Source of the DNA: CAWAVN01 sp963825075
GTDB taxonomy: Bacteria > Planctomycetota > Planctomycetia > Planctomycetales > Planctomycetaceae
Assembly: GCA_963825075.1 (NCBI GenBank)
Contig: CAWGRX010000022.1
Span: 186,001 to 250,000 of the forward strand
Direction: 5' to 3'
DNA: 64,000 nt
Of this stretch, positions 9,861 to 19,971 are shown one piece after another. The translations under genes and the position numbers were made by a program. The first letter of the stretch is position 1, and each line of letters opens with the position of its first letter. The notes under the pieces are model-generated. The model made no database searches. It saw only the letters and a list, made by a program, of their open reading frames with translations, and was not told the DNA's origin.

Positions 9861-10831
9861 TCAGGCGGCCTTGTTGACCGTGTCGGTCTTGGGTTCGGAA
9901 GGGGACCGGCGTTGGGCGACAAACTCCAACAGCAGCACCGCCCCGCCGGCTGCGATTAGAATCCCCAGTGAGAGCCAATCATTCGGGTCGCCGAAGTCCG
10001 GGGCGATGTTCTCGAACAATCGCTCTTTGAACTCGGCCGCATCCGGGTTGAGCAGTTCTTTGTAAGGCCAAATTTTGCGGAGCGAACCGAGCATAAATCC
10101 ACACAGCATCGCCAGCGTCGGGGCTTCGTGCCGGCTTAATAGCCACTTGAGAAACTTGCTGAACCCGATCAAGCCGATCCCCGCCCCCGCCGCGAAGTAC
10201 AACAGCAGCCAGGCGTCTTCGGTCACGTTCCCCTTGATGCACTGCCTAAGCGTCCCGGTGATGACGGAATAGCGCCCAAGAGCAGCAAGATAAACGAGCC
10301 GCTAATGCCGGGCAGAATCATTGCGCAAATCGCGATCGTCCCGCAGGCGAAAATATAAAACGGGCTGATGGGCGGGTTTTCCAGAAAAGGCAATCCCACG
10401 AGCCAATACGCCCCCATAGTCCCAACGATAGCTGCCCGCCAAATGCGCCAAATGCGCACGCCGCGGAGGTCGATCATCCGGAACACAATATAACTGGACG
10501 CCAAGATCATCCCGAAGAATGCCGCGAACGTGTGCTGGAGTTCGTTCTCCAACAGCCAGTGCATCAGGCTCGCGAGCAGCACGATCCCGGACGCGATCCC
10601 GCTCCCCAACAGCACCAAAAACAAAAGATCGATGTGCCGGGCCGCGGCGAGCCATTCCCTCCGGCGCAGGTGCCCCAAAAAGGTGAGGTCCACATGGCTG
10701 ATCGCTCCGACCAGCCTTTCGTAGATCCCCAAAATCAAGGCCACCGTCCCGCCGGAGACGCCGGGGATGATGTCGGCCCCACCCATCAAAAAGCCTTCTC
10801 CCACATGGATCAGGTCGCGTCGTTCGATCAC
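9861..10831 (-). CDS. DUF368 integral membrane protein, frameshifted
   Basis: A multi-pass membrane protein of the DUF368 family, normally about 300 residues; the repaired length is 323 codons. The two family hallmarks are present: GGADIIPGVSGGTVALILG near residues 17-35 and MILPGISGSFILLLLG near 170-186. After the second motif the frame breaks near 10272-10277; the next frame continues RYSVITGTL and then two more membrane segments to the stop at 9861. The span of 971 bases is one short of a multiple of three, as expected for a single deletion. DUF368 proteins have been linked to undecaprenyl-phosphate recycling in some bacteria; that role here is inference. Confidence 0.85.
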
Positions 10832-10857
10832 GGAAGAGGCTCCTTGCGAGTTGTAAC

Positions 10858-10891
10858 GGCGAGCCGACGGGCGTAAGCCCGCGGGTCCGGG
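10858..10891. repeat. REP-like palindrome (GGGCGTAAGCCC type)
   Basis: GAGCCGACGGGCGTAAGCCC followed by GCGGGTCCGG forms a short GC-rich palindrome around a GTAA tetraloop, in the gap between DUF368 and the DUF885 gene. It resembles dispersed planctomycete intergenic repeats as I remember them. Confidence 0.5.
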
Positions 10892-10951
10892 GAAAAGAGA
10901 ATGCCGGATGATAGTGAAACGCGGCGAACCGTGGGAGAGCAGAAGTTCCCT

Positions 10952-12741
10952 TTATTTTGACTCCGGCGAGCTGCCCGGAATCGGTTCCTCCAACAACAAT
11001 GCCCTGACGTATTGCACCGGCGGCGAACCGAAGGACAGCACGGCATCGTGATAGCGTTTGAGACGGAAGTCGCCCTTCCATTTCGCCTCGGCCGCCCGCC
11101 GCATCTCGCGGTGTTCCTGGTAGCCCACAAAATACGTGGAAAGCTGCGCGGAGGTGAGTTGGGCACGGACCCATTTGCCCGCGGCTTCGCGTTCTTCCTG
11201 AAACGTATCCTCCATCATCAGCCGCATGGCCTCGGCACGGCGGATGCCGTCCACGTGGATCGCCTGATCCAAAATCGCATTGGAAACCGTCCGCAGATAC
11301 CACTTGAGCGTGACCAATCGCATCAGCGGGTCGCCGCCTAAAAAACCTTCCTCGGAGACCATTTGCTCGGTGTAGCAGGCCCAGCCTTCGATGAACGTGC
11401 CCGATCCGCACACCGCCCGCAGCTTGCCGGGGTACTCGTTGGAATGGGCCAACTGCACGTAATGGCCGGGCATCGCTTCGTGCACGGTCAGGTTATGGAT
11501 CGACCGCAGATTGTATTCCCGCAAGAACGACCGGGCTTGCTCGGCCGTCCAATCGACGGGCAAGGGGGCGACGGCATAAAACGTCTTCTCTCCCGATTCC
11601 AACGGCCCCGGCGAATCGCAATACGCCACCGAAACCCCGCGCTGGAACTCCGGCATAATGATGATCTCCACCGGCGATTCGGGGAGCGTCATTAGAGTTT
11701 TTTGCCCGCACGAAATCGGTGGTAATTTGCATAGAATGCTTCGCCGCCGTTCACGATGCCGTCGGCCGGCGGAATTTCGCCGCGCGGCCCGTTCGAGAGC
11801 CGCCCGGATGATCGCCTGCTGATACTCGCGGCGAAGGCGTTTCGGGAAATCGCGTGAGCGGATACTGCTCCACAGTACACTTTCTTCGCCAGCTCATACA
11901 TCTCCACCCGCACCCGCTCGAGTTCCCGCTCGGCGAGGCTGCGAACGTCCTCTCGCGACAGCGGCGTCCCCAATGCGAACCGCAGCTTCTGATCATAAAG
12001 TTTCGGTCCCAACCGAAAATCGCCTTTCGCCCCCGGCAGCAAGGTTTCCTCCAGCCAGGTTTGATGTTCCTCAATCGCAGACTCCGCTTGGCGCATCGCT
12101 GCGGTGAGTTCTTCGCGCTTGGATGGGGAAAGCTTATCAAGCTGCGGGCGGACCATGTTTTCCAAAATTCCGAGGATGCCCTTGTTCTGCTTGATCGCGG
12201 TTTCGGCGTGAATCCGGGGCACTCGCTTGACGACCAGCGTGCCGCGAACCTGCTCCAAAAACCGGGGCAACTGTTTCAGCCGGGCCGTGACGTTCCGCAG
12301 TCTCTCCCTTGTTGGGGCATAGTCGCGGGCCATCAAATGATAAACCCCGCTCCCGGCGAGTTCCGTATAAAGCAGCGGATTCCAAGCCCACTCTTCGAGC
12401 GATTCCAACTCCCAGACCCGCTTATGTAGCCGCTGTTCCAACAGGGAAAAATCGACCTGGTTCGCCCGCGAAAGTTTTCCCCGCTCGATCTGCGCGAGCC
12501 GCTTCAGATAGTTCTGACAAAACGCCCGCTCTCGCTCCCGGCCCTTCGCGGAGACATCATCGAGCACCGCATCAAACCGATGATCCCCCAACTGCGTCGC
12601 CGACACTGGAGAAAACGCGGGAAATTCTTTGACGTATGTCTTGGCCAACTTTTCAAACGCGGCGTTCATCTTGGGAGATTTTTGGGCCAACAGAGGGGAC
12701 GTGAAGATGAAGAAAAAACAAACGGGGAGGCTGGATTTCAT
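10952..12741 (-). CDS. DUF885 family metallopeptidase-like protein, multiply frameshifted
   Basis: A secreted protein of the DUF885 family (PF05960), thought to be zinc-dependent peptidases. The start at 12741 is chosen because AGAGG lies upstream and a signal peptide follows (MKSSLPVCFFFIFTSPLLAQ). The N-terminal 280 residues are helical. The C-terminal half contains HEAMPGHYVQ, the HEAxPGH zinc site, and GTFIEGWACYTEQ, which carries the third ligand. Between about 11690 and 11870 the frame breaks several times; pieces of the expected linker (AFYAN, TDFVRAKN, LPESPVEI) appear in three different frames. The two halves are otherwise complete, so several sequencing indels or recent decay are equally possible. 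Confidence 0.82.
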
Positions 12742-12927
12742 ACTGACAAATATCCTCTGAAACAAAACGAGACACTGCGAAACATTCTCGACCCTGCCCG
12801 CCCGCAGTGCAACGTCGGCGGGCCGGTTTAATCAGGTTGTTTGGCGAAACTGCTCCAGTGCGGTTACAATCAGCAGCCTTCCAGTGCCCGTTTTTGCACG
12901 TTTGCATGATCGTTTGAGGACCCCGCC

Positions 12928-13905
12928 ATGTTGCCGAGAACTCTCACCGTGCTTTTTGTCCTTGGTTGTCTTTCCATTGCAGCAGCGGAAGAACCAATCA
13001 TTGCCCCCGGTGCAAAGCCGCAGTTGCTCCAAAACACCGGAGCCGGCGAAGGGCCGGTTTGGCATCCGCAGTTGGGCTTATTCACCAGCGGCGACGGGCA
13101 CATCATGCGGCGGGATTTGACCGGCAAGCAAAGCATCTTCCGCAAGAACGCAGGTTCCAATGGATTGATGTTCGACCGCCAAGGCCGATTGGTGTTCTGC
13201 GAAGCGGTCCGGCGGCGGATCACCCGCATGGAGAAAGACGGCACACTGACAGCGCTCGCTGCAGAGCTACAAGGGGCAAAAGTTCAATCAGCCCAACGAC
13301 CTGACAATGGATTCCCGCGGGCGGATTTATTTCTCCGACCCCCAATACGGCGATCGCAGCCAAATGGAAATGCTCGACGCCCAAGGCAAAAAAGTCGAAG
13401 GCGTGTATCGCATCGACCCCGACGGCAATGTCGAACGGATCATCACCCACGAAGTGGACCGCCCGAATGGTATAGTCATCACTCCGGACGACCGCTCTCT
13501 CTATGTCGCCGACAATAACAACAACACCCAAGGCGGCGCGAGAAAACTCTGGCGGTTCGAGCTGACCCCCAAAGGCAATATCAAGCCGGGAAGCCAAACC
13601 TTGATCCACGACTGGAAAACCACCCGCGGCCCCGACGGCATGAAGCTTGATACTAAAGGCAGGCTCTACGTCGCCGCCGGTCTCAACAAGCCCCACCCGC
13701 CCTACGAAACCGCCGAGAAACCGACGGCGGGGATCTATGTCTTTTCTCCCAAAGGCAAACTCCTCAAGTTCATCCCCATCCCTAAAGACGAAGTCACCAA
13801 CTGCGCCTTCGGCGGCCAGGATCTAAAAACGCTCTACATCACCGCCGGCGGCACACTATGGAGTGTTGAGCTAACGACTCCTGGGAACACGGTGTGGAAT
13901 AGCAA
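12928..13905 (+). CDS. SMP-30/gluconolactonase-family protein, frameshifted and interrupted at its end
   Basis: A secreted six-bladed beta-propeller of the SMP-30/gluconolactonase/LRE family. The signal peptide is residues 1-20 (ending SIAAAEE). Family segments include GEGPVWHP, FNQPNDLTMDS, YFSDPQYG, DRPNGIVITPDDRSLYVADN and GGQDLKTLYITAGGTLWS. The frame shifts once near 13260, inside the segment encoding TALAE..YKGQKFNQPND. The expected terminal segment TTPGNTVW is reached at about 13902, where this family normally stops. Here the frame instead runs on without a stop into foreign sequence and a transposase gene. So the last residues and the stop seem to have been displaced by an insertion. 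Ligand and lactonase activity are unproven. Confidence 0.8.
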
Positions 13906-15725
13906 GATAGACGGTGTGGAACCGATGCAGAAGTTAGGTAGAAGCGCAATATGGGTCGATCAGATCATGGAGCGGCTTGAACCGGCAGGATACCGACTCT
14001 CATTTTATGCGCGAAAAACTGAAACAACGGGAGCGATGCTCGTGTTAGTCCGCCCGTCATTGATGTCGGGACTCTTTGAACAATTCCGAATCGGTTTGCT
14101 GATGGGGACTTCCAAGTTCGTCTGGACGGCATGTTGGGTGACCATCGTCCCGACCGGCAACCAATGGAGGGGGATGTTTGAATCAAAACATTTGGCGGAT
14201 CCCGAAACGGGCAAATCGGTTTTTCCAATATCGACAAAACAGGCGAGAACCTATTGGGCGTCCCAAGCGCTCGATCATGCCGATGAGCGGAACCGGGCAT
14301 TTTCTGAAGAGGCTGGCCCGGAATTGTTGAATCGAACGTCTGTGGCCGGGAAGCGGCGGATTATTGATTCTCCAAAACTTCCCGATCGAATTTTGGATTT
14401 GGAAGGGTATTGGACCCAACAAAAAACCACCGCGACGGAGACACAACGGAACGACGCCCGCACGATGCTCCGTTCGGGCCTCCTAAACATTCCTTACGAA
14501 ACATACGACGAGGAAAAGAACGCTTTCTGGGCCTATCAGATCGCCGCGTATGCCATCATGTTGAACCGCGATGCGGAGATGGAACAACGCTTCTTTCAAT
14601 ATGAAATGGATCCTCATCGCTGTAACGACCTTGCGTGGTGCATTCAAGTGATGGCCAGCAAGCACGCCGTCGTCGATTTGAATATGAGTCATAAGGAAGC
14701 CGCCGCTCTTGTAGGCGTGGGGGAAAACGCTGTCGGTAAATGGTGCGCGACGTACCGCGAGCACGGCGAAGAGGGTTTGGCTGTGCTGCCCCAGGGGCGG
14801 CCGATGGGTGCGGGTCGTATCCTGACACCCAGCGAGGAAAAGATCTTGCAAGCGATCATTCTGGACGCGACTCCGGAGACGTATGACATTCCGCTCGCGA
14901 CCTGGACGCGGCGAGCCGTCCAAGCGTTGATTTGGATACGCTATGGTCTCGATCTGTCGGAACAAGCCGCGGGGAACTATCTCCAACGCTGGAAGATGTC
15001 GCCGCAAAAACTGGCCCGTCACGCCCGCGAACAGGATCCTGACGAAGTGCGGGAGTTTGAAGAGCACACGCTGCCAGAGACTGAAAAAAAGGCGAAAAAG
15101 GAAGGTGGCCAACTGCATTTCGCGGACGAGACGGGGTCCAAGGTTCAAGACCAGATCGGCAGGAGCTATGCGCCGATCGGTCAGACGCCGGTGCTGGAAT
15201 TTCCCAAAACCCGCATCCAGCAGAATCTGATCTCGAGTGTCACTCCCGATGGTGAAATGACCTATCGTCTGTTTTCGGGAACGCTGACCGCGAACAAGTT
15301 TATCGACTATTTGGAACAACTGATTGCCTCGACTCGCCAGAAAATCTATCTTGTCATCGACCGCCATCCGGCTCACACGGCTAAGGCCGTCGCGTGTTGG
15401 GTTTCGGAGCACGCCGACGAAATCGAAATCACATGGATGCCACGTTATAGTCCGGAATACAATCCGGACGAGTTCCTCAACAACGACTTGAAAGCCAACC
15501 TAAAAAACAAACCGCTTCCCGAAGACACCCCGGCTTTCGCCGACACCATCCGCACAATCCTAGACGAGATCGCCGGCCTGCCAGAGCGGATCAAAGGCTA
15601 CTTCCGAGAAGCCAAACTTGAACTAACGACTAAACTGTAACTATAATCTAATTACTCTATATTCGTGCAATATATGGACACACTTTGTGAATAGATGACG
15701 TCCTAGTTTTATAGAACGCCAAACC
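13903..15725 (+). mobile_element. IS630-type insertion at the 3' end of the SMP-30 gene, ends undefined
   Basis: Foreign segment between the SMP-30 terminus and NhaC. It contains a complete IS630-like transposase gene (14606-15640), an AT-rich tail (15641-15720) unlike the surrounding DNA, and about 700 bases upstream (13903-14605) that are open in the same frame but match nothing I recognise. I found no convincing terminal inverted repeats or TA duplication. TTGAGCTAACGACT at 13866 recurs as TTGAACTAACGACT at 15618 in direct orientation, near both edges. Confidence 0.5.
14606..15640 (+). CDS. IS630 family transposase
   Basis: A DDE transposase of 344 residues when started at the ATG at 14606, the usual length for IS630. 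The helix-turn-helix is at about 24-52 (MSHKEAAALVGVGENAVGKW). A linker with WTRRAVQALI and YLQRWKMSPQKL follows, typical of the family. The catalytic acids are expected at Asp174 (FADETGSKV), Asp252 (YLVIDRHPAHTAK) and Asp288/Glu289 (YSPEYNPDEF). The frame has no stop upstream as far as the SMP-30 gene, so read-through would make a fusion protein. A ribosome site in front of 14606 is not obvious. The intact catalytic triad suggests a functional or recently active enzyme. Confidence 0.92.
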   Translation: MDPHRCNDLAWCIQVMASKHAVVDLNMSHKEAAALVGVGENAVGKWCATYREHGEEGLAVLPQGRPMGAGRILTPSEEKILQAIILDATPETYDIPLATWTRRAVQALIWIRYGLDLSEQAAGNYLQRWKMSPQKLARHAREQDPDEVREFEEHTLPETEKKAKKEGGQLHFADETGSKVQDQIGRSYAPIGQTPVLEFPKTRIQQNLISSVTPDGEMTYRLFSGTLTANKFIDYLEQLIASTRQKIYLVIDRHPAHTAKAVACWVSEHADEIEITWMPRYSPEYNPDEFLNNDLKANLKNKPLPEDTPAFADTIRTILDEIAGLPERIKGYFREAKLELTTKL

Positions 15726-17149
15726 ATGTCAAGTTACAAGACCCCGCACCAAGTGAGGAACCTTTACTAAACCCGTTCCGCGGGGGCCATTGGGCGGGGG
15801 CGGTTCCGCTGGTGGTGTTTGTGGCTTGCACTTTGGGGCTGGTGATCGCGGGGGCGCCCGAAGTGGAGGGGATGATTCTCGCGGCGATGCTGGGCATCTC
15901 GATCGGAATGGTCTTCGCCCGGAGTGCCGCGGATTATAGCGAGCGGGTCTTCACGCTGATGGCGAATCCCGTGGCGACGGTGGCGGTTGTGTGCTGGCTG
16001 TGGGCGGGGGCGTTTTCGGGGATTCTCGCCAAGTCGAAGCTCGTGGAAGCCATCGTCTGGCTCGGCTGGCAGTCGGGCGTGTCGGGGGCGGCGTTTACGG
16101 TGCTGGTGTTTGTGCTGGCGTCGCTGTTTGCCGTTTCGGTGGGGACGGGTTTGGGAACGGTGCTCGGATTCACGCCGGTGATGTATCCCGCGGGCGTGGT
16201 GTTGGGAGCGGACCCGGCGGTGTTGATGGGGGCGATTTTCAGCGGGGCCGCGTTCGGCGATAACCTGGCCCCGATTTCCGATACCACCATCGTCTCGGCG
16301 ACGACGCAGGAAGCCGACGTCGCGGGCGTCGTGCTTTCGCGGCTGAAGTACGTGCTGCTCGCGGCGGGGATTTGCTGCGGGCTGTTTTACGTGTTCGGGG
16401 GATCGGCTTCGCACACCGGCACCGCGGCTGCGGCCAAGGCGTTGGAAGTCGTCGAAAAGACCGCCGACCCCAAGGGGCTGCCGATGTTGATTCCCGCCGC
16501 GGTCGTGTTTGTGGTCGCGGTGTCGGGGCTGCATTTTCTCGCGGCGATCACGGCAGGGATCGTGGTCGCGGTGCTGTTGGGGCCTGCCGTTGGGGTGTTC
16601 ACGTTTGCGGACGTGTTTCACATCACCGAAGCCGGCGGCGTCGCGGGGTCGCTCGTCGAAGGGGCGATGGGATTGGTGCCGATCGCGATCCTCACGCTGC
16701 TCTTGGTCTCTGCGATCGGATTGATGGAGTACAGCGGTTTTCTGACCGCCATGATGGAGTTTCTAGACCGCACACTCGCCCGCACCGCCAAGGGAGCGGA
16801 GGCCGCGATCGTTGCGCTGATTTCGCTCGCCAACTTGAGCGTCTCGGTCAACACGGTGGCGATGATTACCGTGGGTCCGTTGGCGAACCGGTTGCGGGCA
16901 CGGCACAATATCCACCCCTACCGCAGCGCGAATCTCCTGGACACCGTCTCGTGTTCGTTCCCCTATCTGCTGCCTTATTCCGCGACCATTCCCGCCGCCG
17001 CGTCCGTGCAGCAAGAGGTGCATAAGCTGTATGACTTTGTTCCCGTCCTCACCTGGTCCCAACAGGTGCCCTATATGTTCTACGGCCTGGTGCTGTTTCC
17101 GATCATGATCCTCGCCGTCGCCACGGGTTACGGGCACCGCAAGGGATAG
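15726..17149 (+). CDS. nhaC: NhaC family Na+/H+ antiporter
   Basis: A polytopic membrane antiporter of the NhaC family, about 470 residues, with 11-12 hydrophobic segments. Characteristic stretches are RGGHWAGAVPLVVFVACTLG at the start, AVSVGTGLGTVLGFTPVMYPAG, GAAFGDNLAPISDTTIVSA (the ion-binding region, with DN and SDT) and LLPYSATIPAAAS. The main frame has no start codon upstream of a GTG at 15812, which would remove the first membrane segment's lead-in. An ATG at 15726 opens MSSYKTPHQ in a neighbouring frame, and restoring one base joins it to the antiporter. Either an indel or damage from the adjacent insertion explains this. Exchanges Na+ for protons; the exact ion is inferred. Confidence 0.85.
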
Positions 17150-17619
17150 TCCATTCAAAAGTCAGCGAGGAATCGGCTTTAACGCAAAGATCGCGAAGGG
17201 AAGACGCAAAGGGCCGCAAAGAGATCCTATTCTTCTTCCTTAAACGGTAAGTTCATCCCAAGATTCTGAAGACATTTTTGCCACGGAGAACAAGTGTAGG
17301 CCACAACCAAATGGAATTGACGAGGTAAACGGGATCAACGGCAAAACTCAGAAGAAGGAGTGTAACTCGACTAGCACAAATTATTCTCACCTCACAAAAG
17401 TTAATACATTCAGGGAACACTAATCTTCGCTAATGAACGCTAATCAAAGAATTTGTTTTATTAGCGTTCATTAGCGAAGATTAGTGTTCCTCAAACTGCT
17501 GCTTCTTTTTTTTCGTGTCATTTGTGTTTTTCGTGGTTACCATTTTGGTTGCGGCTCTGCCGCACTGTGACCTTTGCGTCTTCTCTCTGCGCCTTTGCGT
17601 TACAAACAAACGGCGAGGA
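17150..17619. other. Repeat-rich gap between convergent genes
   Basis: Gene-free. It holds GCAAAG-type repeats at both ends in opposite orientations (AACGCAAAGATCGCGAAG near 17181 and CTTTGCGTCTTCTCTCTGCG near 17573), plus a long perfect palindrome described separately. Such phrases recur at 49065-49095, so they are dispersed repeats. Confidence 0.6.
17414..17490. repeat. Perfect 31-bp inverted repeat
   Basis: GGAACACTAATCTTCGCTAA and the bases to 17444 pair perfectly with 17460-17490 across a 15-base loop. It lies between convergent genes (NhaC ending 17149, ABC exporter ending 17620), so it could end transcription from both. A diverged half-copy (GGAACACGAATCTTCGCTAA) is at 28093. Confidence 0.85.
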
Positions 17620-19479
17620 TTATGTGACCGCTCCCTTGCGTGTGCGATTGGCGTTTCCTTCAGATGGAGAATCGAGGGGTGTTTTCGAGAATTGCAGTTC
17701 GTGCAGGTTGCGGTACAGGCCACCCATTGTGAGGAGTTCCGCGTGGGTGCCTTGTTCGATGATCCGGCCGTTTTGCAGGACGAGGATCTGGTGGCAATGC
17801 CGGATTGTGGACAGCCGATGGGCGATAATCAGCGCGGTCCGGCCTTCGAGTACTCGGCGGGTCGCGGTGGACAGCAAATGCTCGGTGGCGGGATCGACAG
17901 CGCTCGTGGCTTCATCGAGGATCAGTAAATCCGGCCGGCCCGCGAGCGCGCGGGTGAAGGACAAAAGCTGTCTTTGCCCGACCGACAGGTTGGCGCCGCG
18001 CTCGGCGAGATCGGTGTCTTCGCCCGCAGGCAACTCGCGGATGAAGCGGTCCGCGAGCGTGATTTCCTCGGCCTGTTTTAAGTCCTCGTCAGAAACGGCC
18101 CGGCCCATTGTGAGGTTCTCGCGGAGGTTGCCGGGAAAGAGATAGAGATCCTGAAGCACCATCCCCAACCGCTGCCGCCATTCTTTCAAAGGCAACTCGC
18201 GGAGGTCCACGCCGTCGATCAGAACTCGGCCTTGCTGCGGATCATAAAACCGCAACAGCAAACTCACGATGGTTGTTTTTCCCGAACCGGTCGGCCCCAC
18301 GAGGGCCCAGTGTTCGCCCGCGGGCAGGGTGAAGGAAATCTCTTTTAAAACCCACTCGCCCTCCTCGGCGTAGCGGAACCAGACATTCTCAAAGCGGATC
18401 TCGTGCTTCAGCCCCGCGAAGGGTTTCGGAACGTCGGGATCGGGGACGGTGTCGGGTTCCTGCATCAACCTGAGCACGCGCTCGGCCGAGGCGAAGGCTT
18501 TTTGGATCGTCGCAAGCTGCTCGGCCAGGCGGTGCAGCGGATCGAAAAACCGCCGGACGTAGCCCATAAACATAGCGAGCAGGCCGATCGTCACCGTGCC
18601 CGAGAGTGCCCAATATCCGCCCACGCCCAGGATCAAACACAACGCCAAGGTTTCCAAGACGAAGATCAGATTGAACCACACGATCACGTACCACTCGGCG
18701 AGAGCCTGGATGTCGTATTTGTGCTTGGTGAGTTCCTGGAGCCGGCTCGTCGCCCAGCGATGGCGGGCATACGCCTGGAGAAGGGGCACGGCTTGGATCA
18801 GCTCCGTCAAGCCGCTGCTGATCACCGAGTTCTGCCCGCGGGCTTCGACGAACAGCGGCCGAAATCGCCGTTGGAAATACAGCGTGACCGCGACCATCAG
18901 CGGCACCACGCTGCCGGTGACGAGGGCCAGCCGCGGACTGAACCAGACCATCACCCCGGCCATGCCGATCATCATCAAAAAATCGCCGACGAGCATGACC
19001 ACCGTGGTCGTAAACAGCATCCTGAGGGCCTGCGTGTCGCTTTCCAAGCGGGACAAAAGCTGCCCCGGCGTGGTGCGGTCGTGGAAGGCGATCGGCAGGG
19101 ACATCAGATGTTTGAACACCTGCCGGCGCAGGTCGGCCATCACCCGCTGCCCGGCCCATTCCAGCCAGTTTCGCATGATGTACAGCGTGATGAGATACGC
19201 GACTTGCACGCCGACGAACATCGCCACCGTGGTTTGGAGACCCGGCAGATCACTGTGGGCGATGTTGTCGTCGATGGCCCGTTTGACGAGGATCGGCCCT
19301 TCCACCAACAGCCCCGCCGAGAACACCAACAGCAAAAACGCCCCGGCGAAATGGCCCCAATACGGCCGAAACAAAGGCCAGAGCCAAACCGCCAATACGC
19401 GATACGACAGCGTTCGTTTGGCTTCCGGCTCCAAGGGGACGCCTCTGGCAAAAAGGGAAACAGCAGAATCGGCGCTCAC
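17620..19479 (-). CDS. ABC exporter, fused membrane and ATPase domains
   Basis: A 619-residue MsbA/MDR-type half-transporter expected to work as a homodimer in the inner membrane. Residues about 30-330 form the six-helix ABC transmembrane domain. The ATPase follows, with Walker A GPTGSGKTT near 396, a Q-loop, the signature LSVGQRQLLSF near 495, Walker B LLILDEATSAVD near 520 and the switch histidine in IIAHRLSTI. All catalytic residues are present, so it should be active. The N-terminal extension (MSADSAVSLFARGVPLEPEA) is short. The start is a GTG at 19479. Substrate unknown: lipid, drug or peptide are all possible. It stands alone, convergent with nhaC. Confidence 0.93.
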   Translation of the reverse strand: MSADSAVSLFARGVPLEPEAKRTLSYRVLAVWLWPLFRPYWGHFAGAFLLLVFSAGLLVEGPILVKRAIDDNIAHSDLPGLQTTVAMFVGVQVAYLITLYIMRNWLEWAGQRVMADLRRQVFKHLMSLPIAFHDRTTPGQLLSRLESDTQALRMLFTTTVVMLVGDFLMMIGMAGVMVWFSPRLALVTGSVVPLMVAVTLYFQRRFRPLFVEARGQNSVISSGLTELIQAVPLLQAYARHRWATSRLQELTKHKYDIQALAEWYVIVWFNLIFVLETLALCLILGVGGYWALSGTVTIGLLAMFMGYVRRFFDPLHRLAEQLATIQKAFASAERVLRLMQEPDTVPDPDVPKPFAGLKHEIRFENVWFRYAEEGEWVLKEISFTLPAGEHWALVGPTGSGKTTIVSLLLRFYDPQQGRVLIDGVDLRELPLKEWRQRLGMVLQDLYLFPGNLRENLTMGRAVSDEDLKQAEEITLADRFIRELPAGEDTDLAERGANLSVGQRQLLSFTRALAGRPDLLILDEATSAVDPATEHLLSTATRRVLEGRTALIIAHRLSTIRHCHQILVLQNGRIIEQGTHAELLTMGGLYRNLHELQFSKTPLDSPSEGNANRTRKGAVT

Positions 19480-19617
19480 GCCCGCTACAGATTGGGTTGT
19501 AATGAGGTCGAGGCGAGAAATTCAATCGGGTTCGGCGAAATCCCGACATTTTCCGGGAAAACTCATCTATCCATCGCCTGTGCCGTTTGAAACCGTTCGA
19601 GAAAAAACTGTCCGATC

Positions 19618-19686
19618 ATTAGCCGCAGGGCGCTAGCCCCGGTTGCGAGAGAGAACGTTGAGGGCGAGAACCGGGGCTAGCGCCCT
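19618..19686. repeat. REP-like palindrome, type A
   Basis: AGGGCGCTAGCCCCGGTT at 19627-19644 is perfectly complementary to AACCGGGGCTAGCGCCCT at 19669-19686 (24-base loop), preceded by ATTAGCCGC. The same unit recurs at 25277, 34935 and 45438. Confidence 0.85.
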
Positions 19687-19687
19687 G

Positions 19688-19837
19688 TCTATTACCCACA
19701 AGTCATAAGCCATTTGTTGACAATGACTTACAGAGATTTATACACAGAACACTAAATGATGCAACCCCTTGAAATTCATGGAGTTAAAACATCAGTGATT
19801 GTTGATATATCCCCTTTTCGGACTAGTGGGTAATAGA
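19688..19837 (+). mobile_element. MITE-like element, copy 1 (150 bp)
   Basis: A short AT-rich non-coding element bounded by TCTATTACCCACAAGTC (19688-19704) and its inverted complement GACTAGTGGGTAATAGA (19821-19837, one mismatch). The interior is nearly the same as the reverse complement of 25297-25445. No open frame is present, so it would need a transposase supplied elsewhere. It is inserted among REP-like palindromic sequence. Confidence 0.85.
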
Positions 19838-19971
19838 ACCAGGCTAGCCCGGCGGCTAATGAATATCAAATTTCGATCCATTCCCCGACGACTGGAGATT
19901 TGCTATTCTGCGGGTAGGAGATTTCGACCGATCCATTTCCACCATTGGTGCTTTTATTAAAGAGAACAGAC

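Larger units (their letters stand above)
19480..19971. other. Repeat-bearing gap upstream of efp
   Basis: Holds a REP-like hairpin (19627-19686), a MITE-like element (19688-19837), the rest of a REP-like unit (19840-19862) and the efp leader. No protein gene was seen. Confidence 0.7.

Noticed and set aside
13307..15640. A single 777-residue gene
   Set aside because: It joins the SMP-30 C-terminal part, unidentified sequence and a transposase. Family matches show separate proteins; kept as SMP-30 plus transposase with the fusion noted as a finding.
15641..15725. Terminal inverted repeats of the IS630 element
   Set aside because: I compared the AT-rich tail with the sequence upstream of the transposase and found no convincing inverted match.
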